A stretch of 64,000 nt of DNA from assembly GCA_963796915.1 (NCBI GenBank), contig CAWCNI010000004.1, positions 2,170,001 to 2,234,000 on the forward strand. Direction: 5' to 3'. The stretch is from JAENWD01 sp963796915 (lineage in GTDB: Bacteria > Acidobacteriota > Vicinamibacteria > Vicinamibacterales > JAENWD01). How positions within the stretch are numbered: position 1 is the stretch's first letter; every line of letters begins with the position of its first letter. Shown one piece after another: positions 9,066 to 18,921 of this stretch. The translations under genes were made by a program, and so were the position numbers. The notes beneath the pieces were generated by a model that made no database searches, was not told the DNA's origin, and worked only from the letters and a program-made list of their open reading frames with translations.

Positions 9066-10124
9066 TTGGACAACATCACGCACACGCTGGTCGGCATGAC
9101 TCTGGTGCGCGCGGGCGTCGGCCGCAGGACACCGGGCGCGATGGCGGCGATGCTGCTCGCCTCGAACGCCCCGGACCTGGACATCGTGTCGGCAATCACC
9201 GGCGGCGCCGTGCCGTATCTCGCGACGCATCGCGGGCCGACGCACGGCGTGCTCGGCGTGATCGGCCTCGCGATCATGAGCGCGCTCATCGCCTGGGGCG
9301 CGCCGGCGCTCCGGCGGCGCGCGCTGCCCCCGTGGCGGACGCTCGGAACGCTCGCGGGCATCGCCCTCGCCGGGAGCGTGCTTCACGTGATGATGGACCT
9401 GCCGACGTTGTACGGCGTGCGGCTGTTCTTTCCGTTCGACCTGACGTGGTACGCGCTCGACTGGATGCCGATCGTGGACGTCTACGTGTGGGCGCTGCTC
9501 GGCGCGGGCGCGATCGTCGCGTGGGTCGGGCCCGAGCGTCGGGTGCAGGCGGCGCGCGTCGTGCTCGCCGCCATCCTCGCCTTCTACGGCATTCGAGGCG
9601 TGGCGCAATCCCGTGCCCTGGCCATCGCCGCCTCGACGACGGCGGACGGGACCGCGTCGCCGTGCGCCAATGCGCCGGTGCTGTCGCGCCACCCGGGCCT
9701 GCTCGAGGCCACTGCCGCCGGCCCCGGCGCGTGCCTGCAGGCCGCCGCGCTGCCGACGTTCTTCTCGCCTTTCACCTGGCAGTTGGTCCGCCAGGAGGCC
9801 AACGGCTACGAGCTGCGGACGGTGTCGCTGCTCGACAGCGACCGCCCGGCGATCGATCGACACTGGATTCCGACGGAGTCCGATGCCTGGGTCGCCGCCG
9901 CGCGCCGGACGACCACGGGCCGCGTGTTCCTCAACTTCTCCCGGATGCCGGCGACACGCTCCGTCGTGCAGCCCGACGGCTCGCACCGCGTGCGGCTGGT
10001 GGACGTGCGGTTCATCGGCGGGCCGTTTCAGTTCAATGACGAACCGGAGATGCGCCCGCCATTTGTCGCCACCGTCGTCGTGTCGCCGGCCGGCGCCATC
10101 CTCCGCGAGGGCCTCGGCCTCTGA
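9066..10124 (+). CDS. YdjM-like inner-membrane metal-dependent hydrolase
   Basis: 352 residues from a TTG start giving MDNITHTLVG, the standard opening of the YdjM family (PF04307), with Asp/His metal-ligand candidates in DNITH, NAPDLDI, HRGPTHGV and LHVMMDLPTLYG. Several membrane helices follow (about residues 65-85, 98-115, 140-160, 165-185). The C-terminal half is a soluble domain of unknown role. A TATATT box at 9052-9057 lies only 8 bp before the start codon, so the mRNA leader must be very short or absent. The substrate of this family is not established. Confidence 0.75.
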   Translation: MDNITHTLVGMTLVRAGVGRRTPGAMAAMLLASNAPDLDIVSAITGGAVPYLATHRGPTHGVLGVIGLAIMSALIAWGAPALRRRALPPWRTLGTLAGIALAGSVLHVMMDLPTLYGVRLFFPFDLTWYALDWMPIVDVYVWALLGAGAIVAWVGPERRVQAARVVLAAILAFYGIRGVAQSRALAIAASTTADGTASPCANAPVLSRHPGLLEATAAGPGACLQAAALPTFFSPFTWQLVRQEANGYELRTVSLLDSDRPAIDRHWIPTESDAWVAAARRTTTGRVFLNFSRMPATRSVVQPDGSHRVRLVDVRFIGGPFQFNDEPEMRPPFVATVVVSPAGAILREGLGL

Positions 10125-10133
10125 CCTCGGGCG

Positions 10134-11369
10134 TCAGCGGTCGCCCGATCGGCTGAGCCAGGACAGCACGGCAGCCAGCCCCTTCTCCACCGGGCCGCCG
10201 TCGGCAAACCGTTTCCAGTCCTCGGGGTCGAAGACCGGCGGCGCCGGCGCCGGCGCGGCGGCAGCCGGACGCCCCGTGCCAGCGGCGCGCGCGCGCAGCT
10301 CGGCGACCATCCGCCCCACCTGATCGAAGTCGATCATCAGCAACGGCGTGTGACAGTAGGCGCAGGCAGTGTCTCGCGTCAGGTCGATGACGGCGCCGCA
10401 ATTGGAGCACTTGACGGAGTGCTGGCGCGCACGCAGCTCCGCCACCTGCGACGGATCGAGCGGGCGGATGAAGTCCTTCTCCCTGAGGAAGTCGACAAAC
10501 GTGATGAAGCGGCCGTGCTCGCGTGGACAGCGCCAGTAGCGGAAGGTGGTGGCCTTCTGGCGGTCGTCGGTGCGCACGAGCGTGAGACGACAACGCGGGC
10601 ATGGCAGCCGGTCCGCGAGCGGATGGCGTTCGGCGGTCGCCCCGTTGATGACGTCGAACAGGTGCAGCACCGCTGAAGGCGCCAGTTGCAGGTGCTCGAG
10701 GCCGTCGAACCAGAAGCCGTGACACGGCTCGCAGGCGTCGATGGTCACCTGACCGTGATAATGCGCGTCGAGGGTCATCGAACGCATGCTCTGGCCGCAC
10801 GACGGACAGGCAGCGCGCGCCTCTCGCGGGTCCTCCTGGTAGATGCGGGTCTCGAACGTGAAGATTGAGGCACCGTGCCGCCAGTCGTCGGCAGCCAGTC
10901 CGGCTTTCCGACAGGTCTGCGACAGGAACTCGTCGCGGCTCCAGCCCCACTCGCCCGGCACCTGGGGCAGGAGCAGCCCGCGCCGTCCGCCATGGGCCAC
11001 GACCAGGCCGTGACGCCCCACTTCGATGCGCTCGATATCTGTCACGGGCTCGAGCGGCGTCAGCACCGAGACTTCCACTGACAGGAGTGGCAACTCCGCG
11101 GTCGTCACCGGTGGAAAGCGCGGGTCCTCGAGTGCCGCGGCGGCGGCGCAATGGACGATGACGGCGCCGAGCGGTTGTGTCGGCTCGATCTGCCCGATGC
11201 AGCCGCGAAGCTCGCCGCGCTGGTGCAGCGTCACAAAGGCGCCCGCGAGCTCGTCGAACGGCGGCGTGCCTGGAGCCGCCGGCGGCGGCTGCCGTCGAAC
11301 GGCGGCGTCCAGCGCCTGTCGCGCCAGGACGACGATGGCCCGGCGATCGTCTGGAGTAGCGGCAGGCAC
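10134..11369 (-). CDS. amrA: AMMECR1 domain protein fused to zinc-ribbon domains
   Basis: The GTG start at 11369 lies 4 bp after the MEMO stop; the open frame goes further up but would overlap MEMO. Residues about 1-180 are an AMMECR1 domain (AmmeMemoRadiSam protein A): GELRGCIGQIEP, EDPRFPPVT, EVSVLTPLEPV, GRRGLLLPQV. Then, in the same frame, come zinc-binding segments CPSCGQSM, CEPCHGFWFDG (a TFIIB-type zinc finger pattern), CPRCRLTLV, CPREH, CSNCGAVIDL and CAYCHTPLL. The AMMECR1 end (FETRIYQE) is complete, so this is an added C-terminal module rather than an insertion. The AMMECR1 role is unsettled; a radical-SAM partner is not in this window. Confidence 0.8.
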   Translation of the reverse strand: MPAATPDDRRAIVVLARQALDAAVRRQPPPAAPGTPPFDELAGAFVTLHQRGELRGCIGQIEPTQPLGAVIVHCAAAAALEDPRFPPVTTAELPLLSVEVSVLTPLEPVTDIERIEVGRHGLVVAHGGRRGLLLPQVPGEWGWSRDEFLSQTCRKAGLAADDWRHGASIFTFETRIYQEDPREARAACPSCGQSMRSMTLDAHYHGQVTIDACEPCHGFWFDGLEHLQLAPSAVLHLFDVINGATAERHPLADRLPCPRCRLTLVRTDDRQKATTFRYWRCPREHGRFITFVDFLREKDFIRPLDPSQVAELRARQHSVKCSNCGAVIDLTRDTACAYCHTPLLMIDFDQVGRMVAELRARAAGTGRPAAAAPAPAPPVFDPEDWKRFADGGPVEKGLAAVLSWLSRSGDR

Positions 11370-11373
11370 CCGG

Positions 11374-12216
11374 TTACCGCGGCCTCGAAAATGCGGCGCT
11401 GGCGTAGCCGACGACCGACGACTTGTCGCCGGTGACGTCCCCCGAGTCCGCATAGCGCAGCACGCCGCCGGCGGTGGCGCCGAGGCGCCGCGCCGCCCAC
11501 AGCACGGCGGCCATCGGCCCGCCGCCGCACGCGTGATGCGGATCGCGGTCGAGCAGGTCGAGCAGCGCGTCGGGATCGGCCTGGTCGAGCGAGCTCAGCA
11601 CCAGGCGGTCCATGGCATAGGCCTTCGTCGCGGGCAGGTAATGCGACAGGTCGCTGCTGGCGACCATCGCCATGTTCATCCCGCCGAGCGCGTCGGCAAT
11701 GGCGTTGCCCAGGGCAATCGCCGTCTCACGCGTCTGGTGTCCGATCAGGATCGGCAGGACAGGAACGCCCGCCTGCACGCGGGCCAGGAACGGCAACTGC
11801 AGTTCGAGCGAGTGCTCCGCGGCGTGAACGTCCTCGTGCGGCGCATGCGCCACTGTCAGTGCCCTCGCGAGCGCGTCGGCCTCGGCCTCGGCGACAGGCA
11901 GCGGTTCCCAGGGAGTGTCGAGCACGCCGCGGGTCAGGATCGCGCACCCGGGAAACTGCACGTGATGCGACGGGCCGATCAGGACGATGAGATCGCGGGC
12001 CGCCGGGCCAAGCGCGCGATAGCTCCACGCGGCGACGTGTCCCGAATAGCGGAGTCCGGCGTGCGGTGACACGACGGCGAGCGCCGGCACCGCCGGCTCG
12101 CCGGCAGAGGCCAGCATGCCATCGACTTCACCGGCAAGCAGCTCGGGATCGCTGCTGTACCACGTGCCGGAGAACGCCAATCGGCGCGAGGGCGAGGAGC
12201 CGTGCGCGATGGTCAT
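11374..12216 (-). CDS. amrB: MEMO family protein (AmmeMemoRadiSam system protein B)
   Basis: 280 residues from the ATG at 12216. The MEMO fold is indicated by FSGTWYSSDPELL, SPHAGLRYSGHVAAWSY, IGPSHHVQFPGCAI, EHSLELQLPFL, VASSDLSHYLP and DPHHACGGGPM; these contain the His/Asp/Cys residues that line the metal site in MEMO proteins, which are related to extradiol dioxygenases. The neighbouring gene carries the AMMECR1 partner, as in the AmmeMemoRadiSam gene set. It is divergent from gatC, with 33 bp between the starts. The biochemical role of the system is not firmly known. Confidence 0.88.
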   Translation of the reverse strand: MTIAHGSSPSRRLAFSGTWYSSDPELLAGEVDGMLASAGEPAVPALAVVSPHAGLRYSGHVAAWSYRALGPAARDLIVLIGPSHHVQFPGCAILTRGVLDTPWEPLPVAEAEADALARALTVAHAPHEDVHAAEHSLELQLPFLARVQAGVPVLPILIGHQTRETAIALGNAIADALGGMNMAMVASSDLSHYLPATKAYAMDRLVLSSLDQADPDALLDLLDRDPHHACGGGPMAAVLWAARRLGATAGGVLRYADSGDVTGDKSSVVGYASAAFSRPR

Positions 12217-12231
12217 GACGACGCTGGACGC

Positions 12232-12252
12232 TATGCTAGCATCAGCCAGATG
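12232..12252 (+). promoter_or_regulatory. TATGCT -10-like box close to gatC start
   Basis: TATGCT at 12232-12237 lies 12 bp before the gatC ATG at 12250, giving a predicted leader of only about 6 nt. No Shine-Dalgarno sequence is visible. The box sits in the 33-bp gap between the divergent MEMO and gatC genes. Confidence 0.4.
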
Positions 12253-12552
12253 GCCGATGCACTGAGCCGCGACGACGTGCTTCGCGTGGCCGCACTGGCG
12301 CACCTGGCGCTGACCGACAGCGAGGTCGCGCTGTTCACGCGACAGCTCGGCGAGGTCCTGCAGCACGCGCAGCAGGTGCAGGCCGTGGACACGACAGGCG
12401 TGCCGCCGACAGCACACGTCCTGGCCGGCGAGCCGCTCGAGCGGGACGACACGCCGGTGCCGTGCCTCGATCGCGATGCGGCCCTCGCCGGCGCACCCGA
12501 TCCGGCGCTCGAGGCCGGGTTGTTCCGCGTGCCGCGAGTCATCGGCGGATGA
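12250..12552 (+). CDS. gatC: aspartyl/glutamyl-tRNA amidotransferase subunit C
   Basis: 100 residues, the usual size of GatC, starting MADALSRDDVLRVAALAHLAL, which matches the family's N-terminal helix (VxxxAxLAxL). The protein stabilises the GatA-GatB complex that converts Glu-tRNA(Gln) and/or Asp-tRNA(Asn) to the correct amide. The ATG at 12250 is preferred over the in-frame ATG at 12202, which would overlap the divergent MEMO start. Its stop overlaps the gatA start (ATGA). gatB is not in this window. Confidence 0.92.
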   Translation: MADALSRDDVLRVAALAHLALTDSEVALFTRQLGEVLQHAQQVQAVDTTGVPPTAHVLAGEPLERDDTPVPCLDRDAALAGAPDPALEAGLFRVPRVIGG

Positions 12553-14010
12553 GCGCGCCCGCGTTCGACAGCATCCACGGCGTCGTCGACGCGATCACCC
12601 GGGGCGAGGCCTCGGCGACAGACGTCTGCCGCGCCAGCCTCGACGCGATCGCGCGTCACGATCCGGCGTTGCACGCGTTCAATCACGTCGCCGAGGAGCG
12701 GGCACTGGCGCGCGCCGCGCAGCTCGATCGGCTGGCGGTATCAGACCGCGGGCCGCTGCATGGCGTGCCCATCGCCCTCAAGGACAATCTCTGCACGCGC
12801 GGCATGGCCACCACGGCCTCGTCGCGCATCCTCGAGGGCTACGTTCCGCCGTACGACGCCACTGTCGTGACACGCCTGGAACAGGCCGGCGCCGTCGTCG
12901 TCGGGAAGACCAATTGCGACGAATTCGCCATGGGGTCGTCGAACGAGAACTCGGCGTTCGGGCCGGCCCGCAACCCGTGGGACACCACGCGCATTCCGGG
13001 TGGCTCGAGTGGCGGCTCCGCGGTGGCCGTGGCCGCGGGGATGGTGCCCGTCTCGCTTGGCTCCGATACCGGCGGATTCGATCCGGCAGCCGGCCGGCCT
13101 CTGTGGGCTGGTCGGATTGAAACCCACCTACGGCCGCGTCTCGCGATACGGGCTGCTGGCATTCGCCTCGTCGCTCGACCAGATCGGCCCGCTCACGCGC
13201 ACTGTCGCCGACGCCGCGACACTGTTGACAGTGATTGCCGGCCCAGACGCGATGGACGCCACTGCCGTCGCGACTCCGGGCGAACGCTACGATGCAGCGC
13301 TCGGCGGCGACCTGACGGGCGTGCGTGTCGGCGTCCCCCGAGCGCTGGTCGGCGAGGGTGTCGACGACGACGTGAAGCGCGCGTTCGACGAGGCGCTTGC
13401 AGTGTTCGCCGCCGGGGGCGCGCAGCTGATCGACGTCGAGCTGCCGCACGCGCGCTACGCGATCTCCGTGTACTACCTCGTCGCCACCGCCGAGGCCAGC
13501 TCCAACCTGGCACGCTACGACGGCGTGCGCTATGGCTACCGGACGCCGGATGCCAGGACGCTGGACGCGATGTACTTCCGCTCTCGCGATGAAGGGTTCG
13601 GGGCCGAGGTCAAGCGCCGCATCATGCTTGGCACCTACGTGCTGAGCGCCGGCTACTACGACGCCTACTACCTGAAGGCGCAGCAGGTTCGCACCCTGAT
13701 CCGTCGCGACTACGAGCAGGCGCTCGCCGACGTCGATTTCGTCGCGATGCCCACGTCGCCGACGCCGGCCTTCAGGCTCGGCGAGAAGACAGACGACCCG
13801 CTGCAGATGTACCTCGCCGACGTCTTCACCGTCAGCGCGAACCTGTCCGGCCTTCCCGCGATCAGCGTGCCTTGCGGATTCTCAACGGACGGACTGCCGA
13901 TCGGGCTGCAGTTGACGGGGCGGGCGTTTGACGAGGCGGGCTTGTTGCGGGTCGCGGACGCGTACGAGCGGTCGACCGAGTGGACCAGCCGCCGCCCGGC
14001 GCTGGCGTAG
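12549..14010 (+). CDS. gatA: aspartyl/glutamyl-tRNA amidotransferase subunit A, one frameshift
   Basis: The amidase-signature glutaminase that supplies ammonia for tRNA-dependent amidation. The first frame gives the catalytic Lys in IALKDNLC, then GKTNCDEFAMGSSNENS and RIPGGSSGGSAVAVAAG. The second gives SIRQPAGLCGLVGLKPTYGRVSRYGL to the end at 14010. They join at the GSDTGGS catalytic-serine motif if one T near 13075-13077 is removed (GGATTCGATC to GGATCGATC). The repaired length is about 486 residues, normal for GatA. GatA is essential where asparaginyl- or glutaminyl-tRNA synthetase is missing, so the shift is probably a sequence error. Confidence 0.92.
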
Positions 14011-14043
14011 CGTCCGGGCGGGCGCGGAAGGTCGGCGCGCGGG

Positions 14044-14442
14044 CTACCCGGCGATGGCCGCGGGCCGGAACGTGCGGAAGACTGCCCAGATCAGGACACC
14101 GACGATCAGCACGGGCAGCAAAGGCGTCAGCACCGCCAGCAGCGCAGTCAGCGCGACGATCAGCGCGATGACGGTGCCCACGACGAGGACGACCGGCAGC
14201 ATCAGGATGCCGAACACGGCCTTCACGGCAGTCTTCGCAATCCAGAAGGGGATGGCCACCAGGCCGAAGAGCACCCCGAACAGCAGACGGAACGGCAGCG
14301 TGACGGTCCAGAACGCGACGCGCAACACGAGCGCGAGCAGTCCCATCACCGCACCGAACCCCACCGCGAGCATGACGAGTGCGAGGATCGCAAACACGCC
14401 TCTCCCTCCCTGCAACGCCGACGGGCCGCCCCGAGGCGCCAT
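14044..14442 (-). CDS. small hydrophobic membrane protein, unknown
   Basis: Up to 132 residues, almost all hydrophobic, with about four membrane segments (VFAILALVMLAVGFGAVMGLLAL, a central LFGVLFGLVAIPFWI, ILMLPVVLVVGTVIAL and LLPVLIVGVLIWAVF). The start is uncertain: ATG 14442, or an internal GTG near the first hydrophobic run. Regularly spaced small and aromatic residues suggest a helical bundle. No family is recognised. It converges with gatA. Confidence 0.5.
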   Translation of the reverse strand: MAPRGGPSALQGGRGVFAILALVMLAVGFGAVMGLLALVLRVAFWTVTLPFRLLFGVLFGLVAIPFWIAKTAVKAVFGILMLPVVLVVGTVIALIVALTALLAVLTPLLPVLIVGVLIWAVFRTFRPAAIAG

Positions 14443-14549
14443 GTCGACACACGACGAACCCCGGGAAAAAGCCCGTTGGCGATGTACTTCTGTCTACGGG
14501 AAGAGCCGGCGAAAAGTTTCGGGCGCCGCGGGTGCGACGCCGTCCGGAG

Positions 14550-14819
14550 CTACTCGGTGAACGGCTTGGGCTTGAAGGCGGGCAGGTCGAAGCTCACGAG
14601 ACCGCGGCGCACTTCTTCCATCGCGACGCGCTCCGCCTTGACGGGGTGGTGCGTCTCGCCGTTGTCGAGCCGCGGCAGCGCGCCCTTGCGCAGCTGCTTG
14701 GCGCGCATCGCCGCCACGTCCACGTAGAGGAACCGGCTCCGCGGCGGATCCTGCGGGTCGAACACCTCGAGGTTGGCCGTTTCGGCGTCGAGCACGTCGG
14801 TCGAGTCGTTGATCGCCAT
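14550..14819 (-). CDS. rpoZ: RNA polymerase omega subunit
   Basis: 89 residues. The core RFLYVDVAAMRAKQLRKGALPR, followed by KAERVAMEEVRRGLVSF, matches the RpoZ/Rpb6 pattern (AxRAxQL..G.......K...A..E...G). Omega helps assemble beta-prime into RNA polymerase. The N-terminal 27 residues and a Pro/Lys-rich tail differ from E. coli omega, so the assignment rests on the central domain. It stands alone on the minus strand, separated by a terminator from hsp20 upstream. Confidence 0.75.
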   Translation of the reverse strand: MAINDSTDVLDAETANLEVFDPQDPPRSRFLYVDVAAMRAKQLRKGALPRLDNGETHHPVKAERVAMEEVRRGLVSFDLPAFKPKPFTE

Positions 14820-14889
14820 AGCGTTTCAAGCGTAGCAGGACGGCGGGCAGGCTGACAAGATGGCGCCGCCCTGGCCGGTTTCCGGGCAG

Positions 14890-14926
14890 AAAAAACCCCG
14901 GGGCGCCTTGATAGGCGGCCCCGGGG
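14890..14926 (-). terminator. intrinsic terminator of the dnaK-hsp20 unit
   Basis: Read on the minus strand, an almost perfect GC-rich hairpin (CCCCGGGGCCGCC / GGCGCCCCGGGG, loop TATCAA) is followed directly by a run of six T. It begins about 28 bp after the hsp20 stop codon, the right place to end that transcript before rpoZ. Confidence 0.85.
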
Positions 14927-14953
14927 TGGTCGTTCCCGGGAGTCCGGCAGGCC

Positions 14954-15400
14954 TTAGTTGACCTGCACCTGGATCTGCTTCGGCTTGGCTTCCTCGCGAC
15001 GCGGAAGCCGCACTGTCAGGACGCCGTTCTTGTACTCCGCCGAGATCTTCGCGCTGTCGACGCTGCTCGGCAGGGTGAAGGCCCGGCTGAACGTGCCGAT
15101 GGCGCGCTCGGTGCGGATGTACTGGCTGTCCTTCACCTCGTGGTCGATCTTCTTCTCGCCGCTCAGCGTCAGCGTGTTGTTCTCGACCTTGAGGTTGATC
15201 GCCTCGCGCGTCAGGTCGGGCAACTCCGCCTTCAGGACCAGCTCGTGCCCTTCGGTCTCGAAGATGTCCACCGCCGGCACCCAGGCGCCACGCGTCAACA
15301 CTTCGTCCTCGCCGCGGCGGCCGTAGTCGCCAAACACCCGGTTCACACGATCCTGCAGGACTGCCATCTCCCGGAACGGATCGAAACGAACGATGCTCAT
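14954..15400 (-). CDS. Hsp20 / alpha-crystallin small heat-shock protein
   Basis: 148 residues with a GAGGAG ribosome-binding site 9 bp before the ATG. The N-terminus MSIVRFDPFREM and the alpha-crystallin domain (WVPAVDIFETEGHELVLKAELP, residues about 40-130) end with the typical AEYKNGVLTVRLP. It holds unfolded proteins in the cytoplasm for refolding by DnaK. It is downstream of dnaK on the same strand with a hairpin and a repeat between, and a strong terminator follows. A second Hsp20-like gene is divergent from dnaK at 17600. Confidence 0.93.
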   Translation of the reverse strand: MSIVRFDPFREMAVLQDRVNRVFGDYGRRGEDEVLTRGAWVPAVDIFETEGHELVLKAELPDLTREAINLKVENNTLTLSGEKKIDHEVKDSQYIRTERAIGTFSRAFTLPSSVDSAKISAEYKNGVLTVRLPRREEAKPKQIQVQVN

Positions 15401-15420
15401 GTGCTGTTGCTCCTCGAAAC

Positions 15421-15502
15421 GGGCGCGTGCTCGCCGCACGCGCCCGGATTGTTCTCTCCTGTAGCCCGAGTCCGTAGCCGTAGCCCGTAGCCCGTAGCCC
15501 GG
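15421..15502. repeat. hairpin and GTAGCCC tandem words between dnaK and hsp20
   Basis: 15464-15502 holds several imperfect tandem copies of GTAGCCC/GTAGCCG. Next to it a perfect 9-bp inverted repeat (GGGCGCGTG 15421-15429, CACGCGCCC 15437-15445) folds into a stable hairpin. On the mRNA that hairpin ends 5 nt before the hsp20 ribosome-binding site, so it could be a processing or stability element in a dnaK-hsp20 transcript. Confidence 0.6.
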
Positions 15503-15509
15503 ACTTTCC

Positions 15510-17408
<1,899 letters not shown>

Positions 17409-17441
17409 TTGAACGAGTCCTCCCCGCTAACTTGGATTTGC

Positions 17442-17497
17442 AGTATGGCGTCTTAGTGAGTGTAAGTCAATAAGACAATCTTAGCCAACTACACTCA
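17442..17497 (-). promoter_or_regulatory. dnaK promoter with an operator-like inverted repeat
   Basis: On the minus strand TTGACT (17465-17470) and CATACT (17442-17447) are separated by exactly 17 bp. A perfect 8-bp inverted repeat, TGAGTGTA (17457-17464) and TACACTCA (17490-17497), puts one arm inside the spacer and the other upstream of -35, as expected for a repressor site. It does not match the CIRCE or HAIR consensus closely. The repressor is unknown. Confidence 0.65.
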
Positions 17498-17599
17498 TTT
17501 AATGCCGCCCCCATGCAATAGGTTTCGTCGCCTGGCCCTCCCGAACCCTCAGGCGAGCTCAGCCGTTAGCCCCGTCCCGTCTGCAGTTTCTGCTCGGAA

Positions 17600-18088
17600 A
17601 TGTGCGATCCTTACAGCATGGTGGGCTGGCCTTCAGTGCTCCTGTCGGGGGAGCTGGGTGACCTTGCGGAGGACGTTCGCCGGCTCTTCCAGGAGCTCGG
17701 CCACAGGGGTCCCCGCGCGACTCCGGCCGGGGAGTGTCTCCCCCCTCTCGACGTCCTGGAAAGTGACGGGGCGGTCCAATTGCTGATGGATCTCCCAGGG
17801 GTCGCCGCGGCCGACGTCAAGATCCTGCTCAAAGGCGACATGGTGCTGGTGGTCGGCGAAAAGCGGGTGAACGCCCCGCACGTCGGAGCCGGCGGCTTTC
17901 ACCTCGTCGAACGCGGGTCCGGCCGCTTCGCCAGGGCGGTGCGCATCAGCGGCGCGTTTGACGGCGCGCGCGTGACCGCGACGCTTGCCGGCGGCGAGCT
18001 GCGCATCAGCCTGCCCAAGCTCGCCGAGCGTCGTGGCCGGGGCCTCGAGATTCCGGTGACGGGCGCCGCGACCCCGCCCAAGTCATGA
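17600..18088 (+). CDS. divergent Hsp20-like protein
   Basis: 162 residues (an alternative start is ATG 17618). The middle LPPLDVLESDGAVQLLMDLPGV and the C-terminal GELRISLPKLAERRGRGLEIPV follow the alpha-crystallin pattern, but the sequence differs strongly from the Hsp20 at 14954. It is transcribed away from dnaK across a 190-bp divergent region and overlaps the next gene by ATGA, so it heads the ymdB-xseA-xseB run. Probably a cytoplasmic holdase. Confidence 0.75.
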   Translation: MCDPYSMVGWPSVLLSGELGDLAEDVRRLFQELGHRGPRATPAGECLPPLDVLESDGAVQLLMDLPGVAAADVKILLKGDMVLVVGEKRVNAPHVGAGGFHLVERGSGRFARAVRISGAFDGARVTATLAGGELRISLPKLAERRGRGLEIPVTGAATPPKS

Positions 18089-18921
18089 ACCTGCTCTTCA
18101 TCGGCGACATCTTCGGCCGGCCCGGGCGCGACCTCGTCCGGACGGGACTGCACGCCGTTGTCGCCCACCACGACATCGACCTCGTGATTGCCAACGGCGA
18201 GAACGCCGCCGGCGGCAACGGCATCACGCGCGAGATCGGCGACAGCCTCCTCGCGCAGGGCGTGGACGTGATCACGTCCGGCAATCACATCTGGGACAAG
18301 AAGGAGGTCTTCGAGTACATCGCCGTCGAGCCCCGGCTCCTGCGGCCGGCCAACTATCCCGACGCGCCCGGACGTGGCAGTTACGTGGCGCGCACGAGCG
18401 ATGGCCGCAGCGTCGGCGTGCTGAACCTGATGGGACGCGTCCACATGGGAAACCTCGACGATCCGTTCCGCACCGCCGAGCGGGAGATCGCGGCGCTCTC
18501 CGAGCGGACGCGCGTCATCTTCGTGGACTTTCACGCCGAGGCGACGTCGGAGAAGATCGCGATGGGTTGGTTCCTGGACGGCCGCGTCACGGCAGTGGTC
18601 GGCACGCACACGCACGTCCAGACGGCGGATGCCCGTGTGCTGCCGAAGGGCACCGCGTATCTCACCGACGTCGGCATGACCGGCCCGCACGACGGGGTCA
18701 TCGGCGTCGAGAAGGCTCCGGTCCTCGATCGCTTCCTCACCGGCATGCCGACGCGGTTCGAGTCCGCGTCAGGCGACCCTATCCTGCACGCGGCCATCAT
18801 CGCGGTTGACGATGCGACAGGCCGCGCGACGAAAATCACTCGGCTCAGCCTGCCGATGGATGCCCTGACGCGTCTGTCTGCCGATCTGCCCGACGAGAAG
18901 GCGGCCGCGGGTCGCGGCTGA
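18085..18921 (+). CDS. ymdB: YmdB-family metallophosphoesterase (TIGR00282)
   Basis: 278 residues, the family's usual size. Metal-binding motifs are FIGDIFGRPGR (residues about 5-15), VIANGENAAGG (about 36), TSGNHIWDKKE (about 67), VDFHAEATSEK (about 150), GTHTHVQTAD (about 175) and YLTDVGMTG. Members hydrolyse 2',3'-cyclic nucleotides and in Bacillus influence biofilm and motility. Its ATG overlaps the stop of the Hsp20-like gene, and its stop overlaps the xseA ATG. Confidence 0.92.
   Translation: MNLLFIGDIFGRPGRDLVRTGLHAVVAHHDIDLVIANGENAAGGNGITREIGDSLLAQGVDVITSGNHIWDKKEVFEYIAVEPRLLRPANYPDAPGRGSYVARTSDGRSVGVLNLMGRVHMGNLDDPFRTAEREIAALSERTRVIFVDFHAEATSEKIAMGWFLDGRVTAVVGTHTHVQTADARVLPKGTAYLTDVGMTGPHDGVIGVEKAPVLDRFLTGMPTRFESASGDPILHAAIIAVDDATGRATKITRLSLPMDALTRLSADLPDEKAAAGRG

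Noticed and set aside
15401..15445. RNA thermometer before hsp20
   Set aside because: The hairpin does not cover the GAGGAG site or the start codon, so it would not melt to open them.
17442..17497. CIRCE or HAIR operator at dnaK
   Set aside because: The arms TGAGTGTA/TACACTCA with 25 bp between do not match TTAGCACTC-N9-GAGTGCTAA or CTTGAGT-N7-ACTCAAG; kept only as an unnamed inverted repeat.
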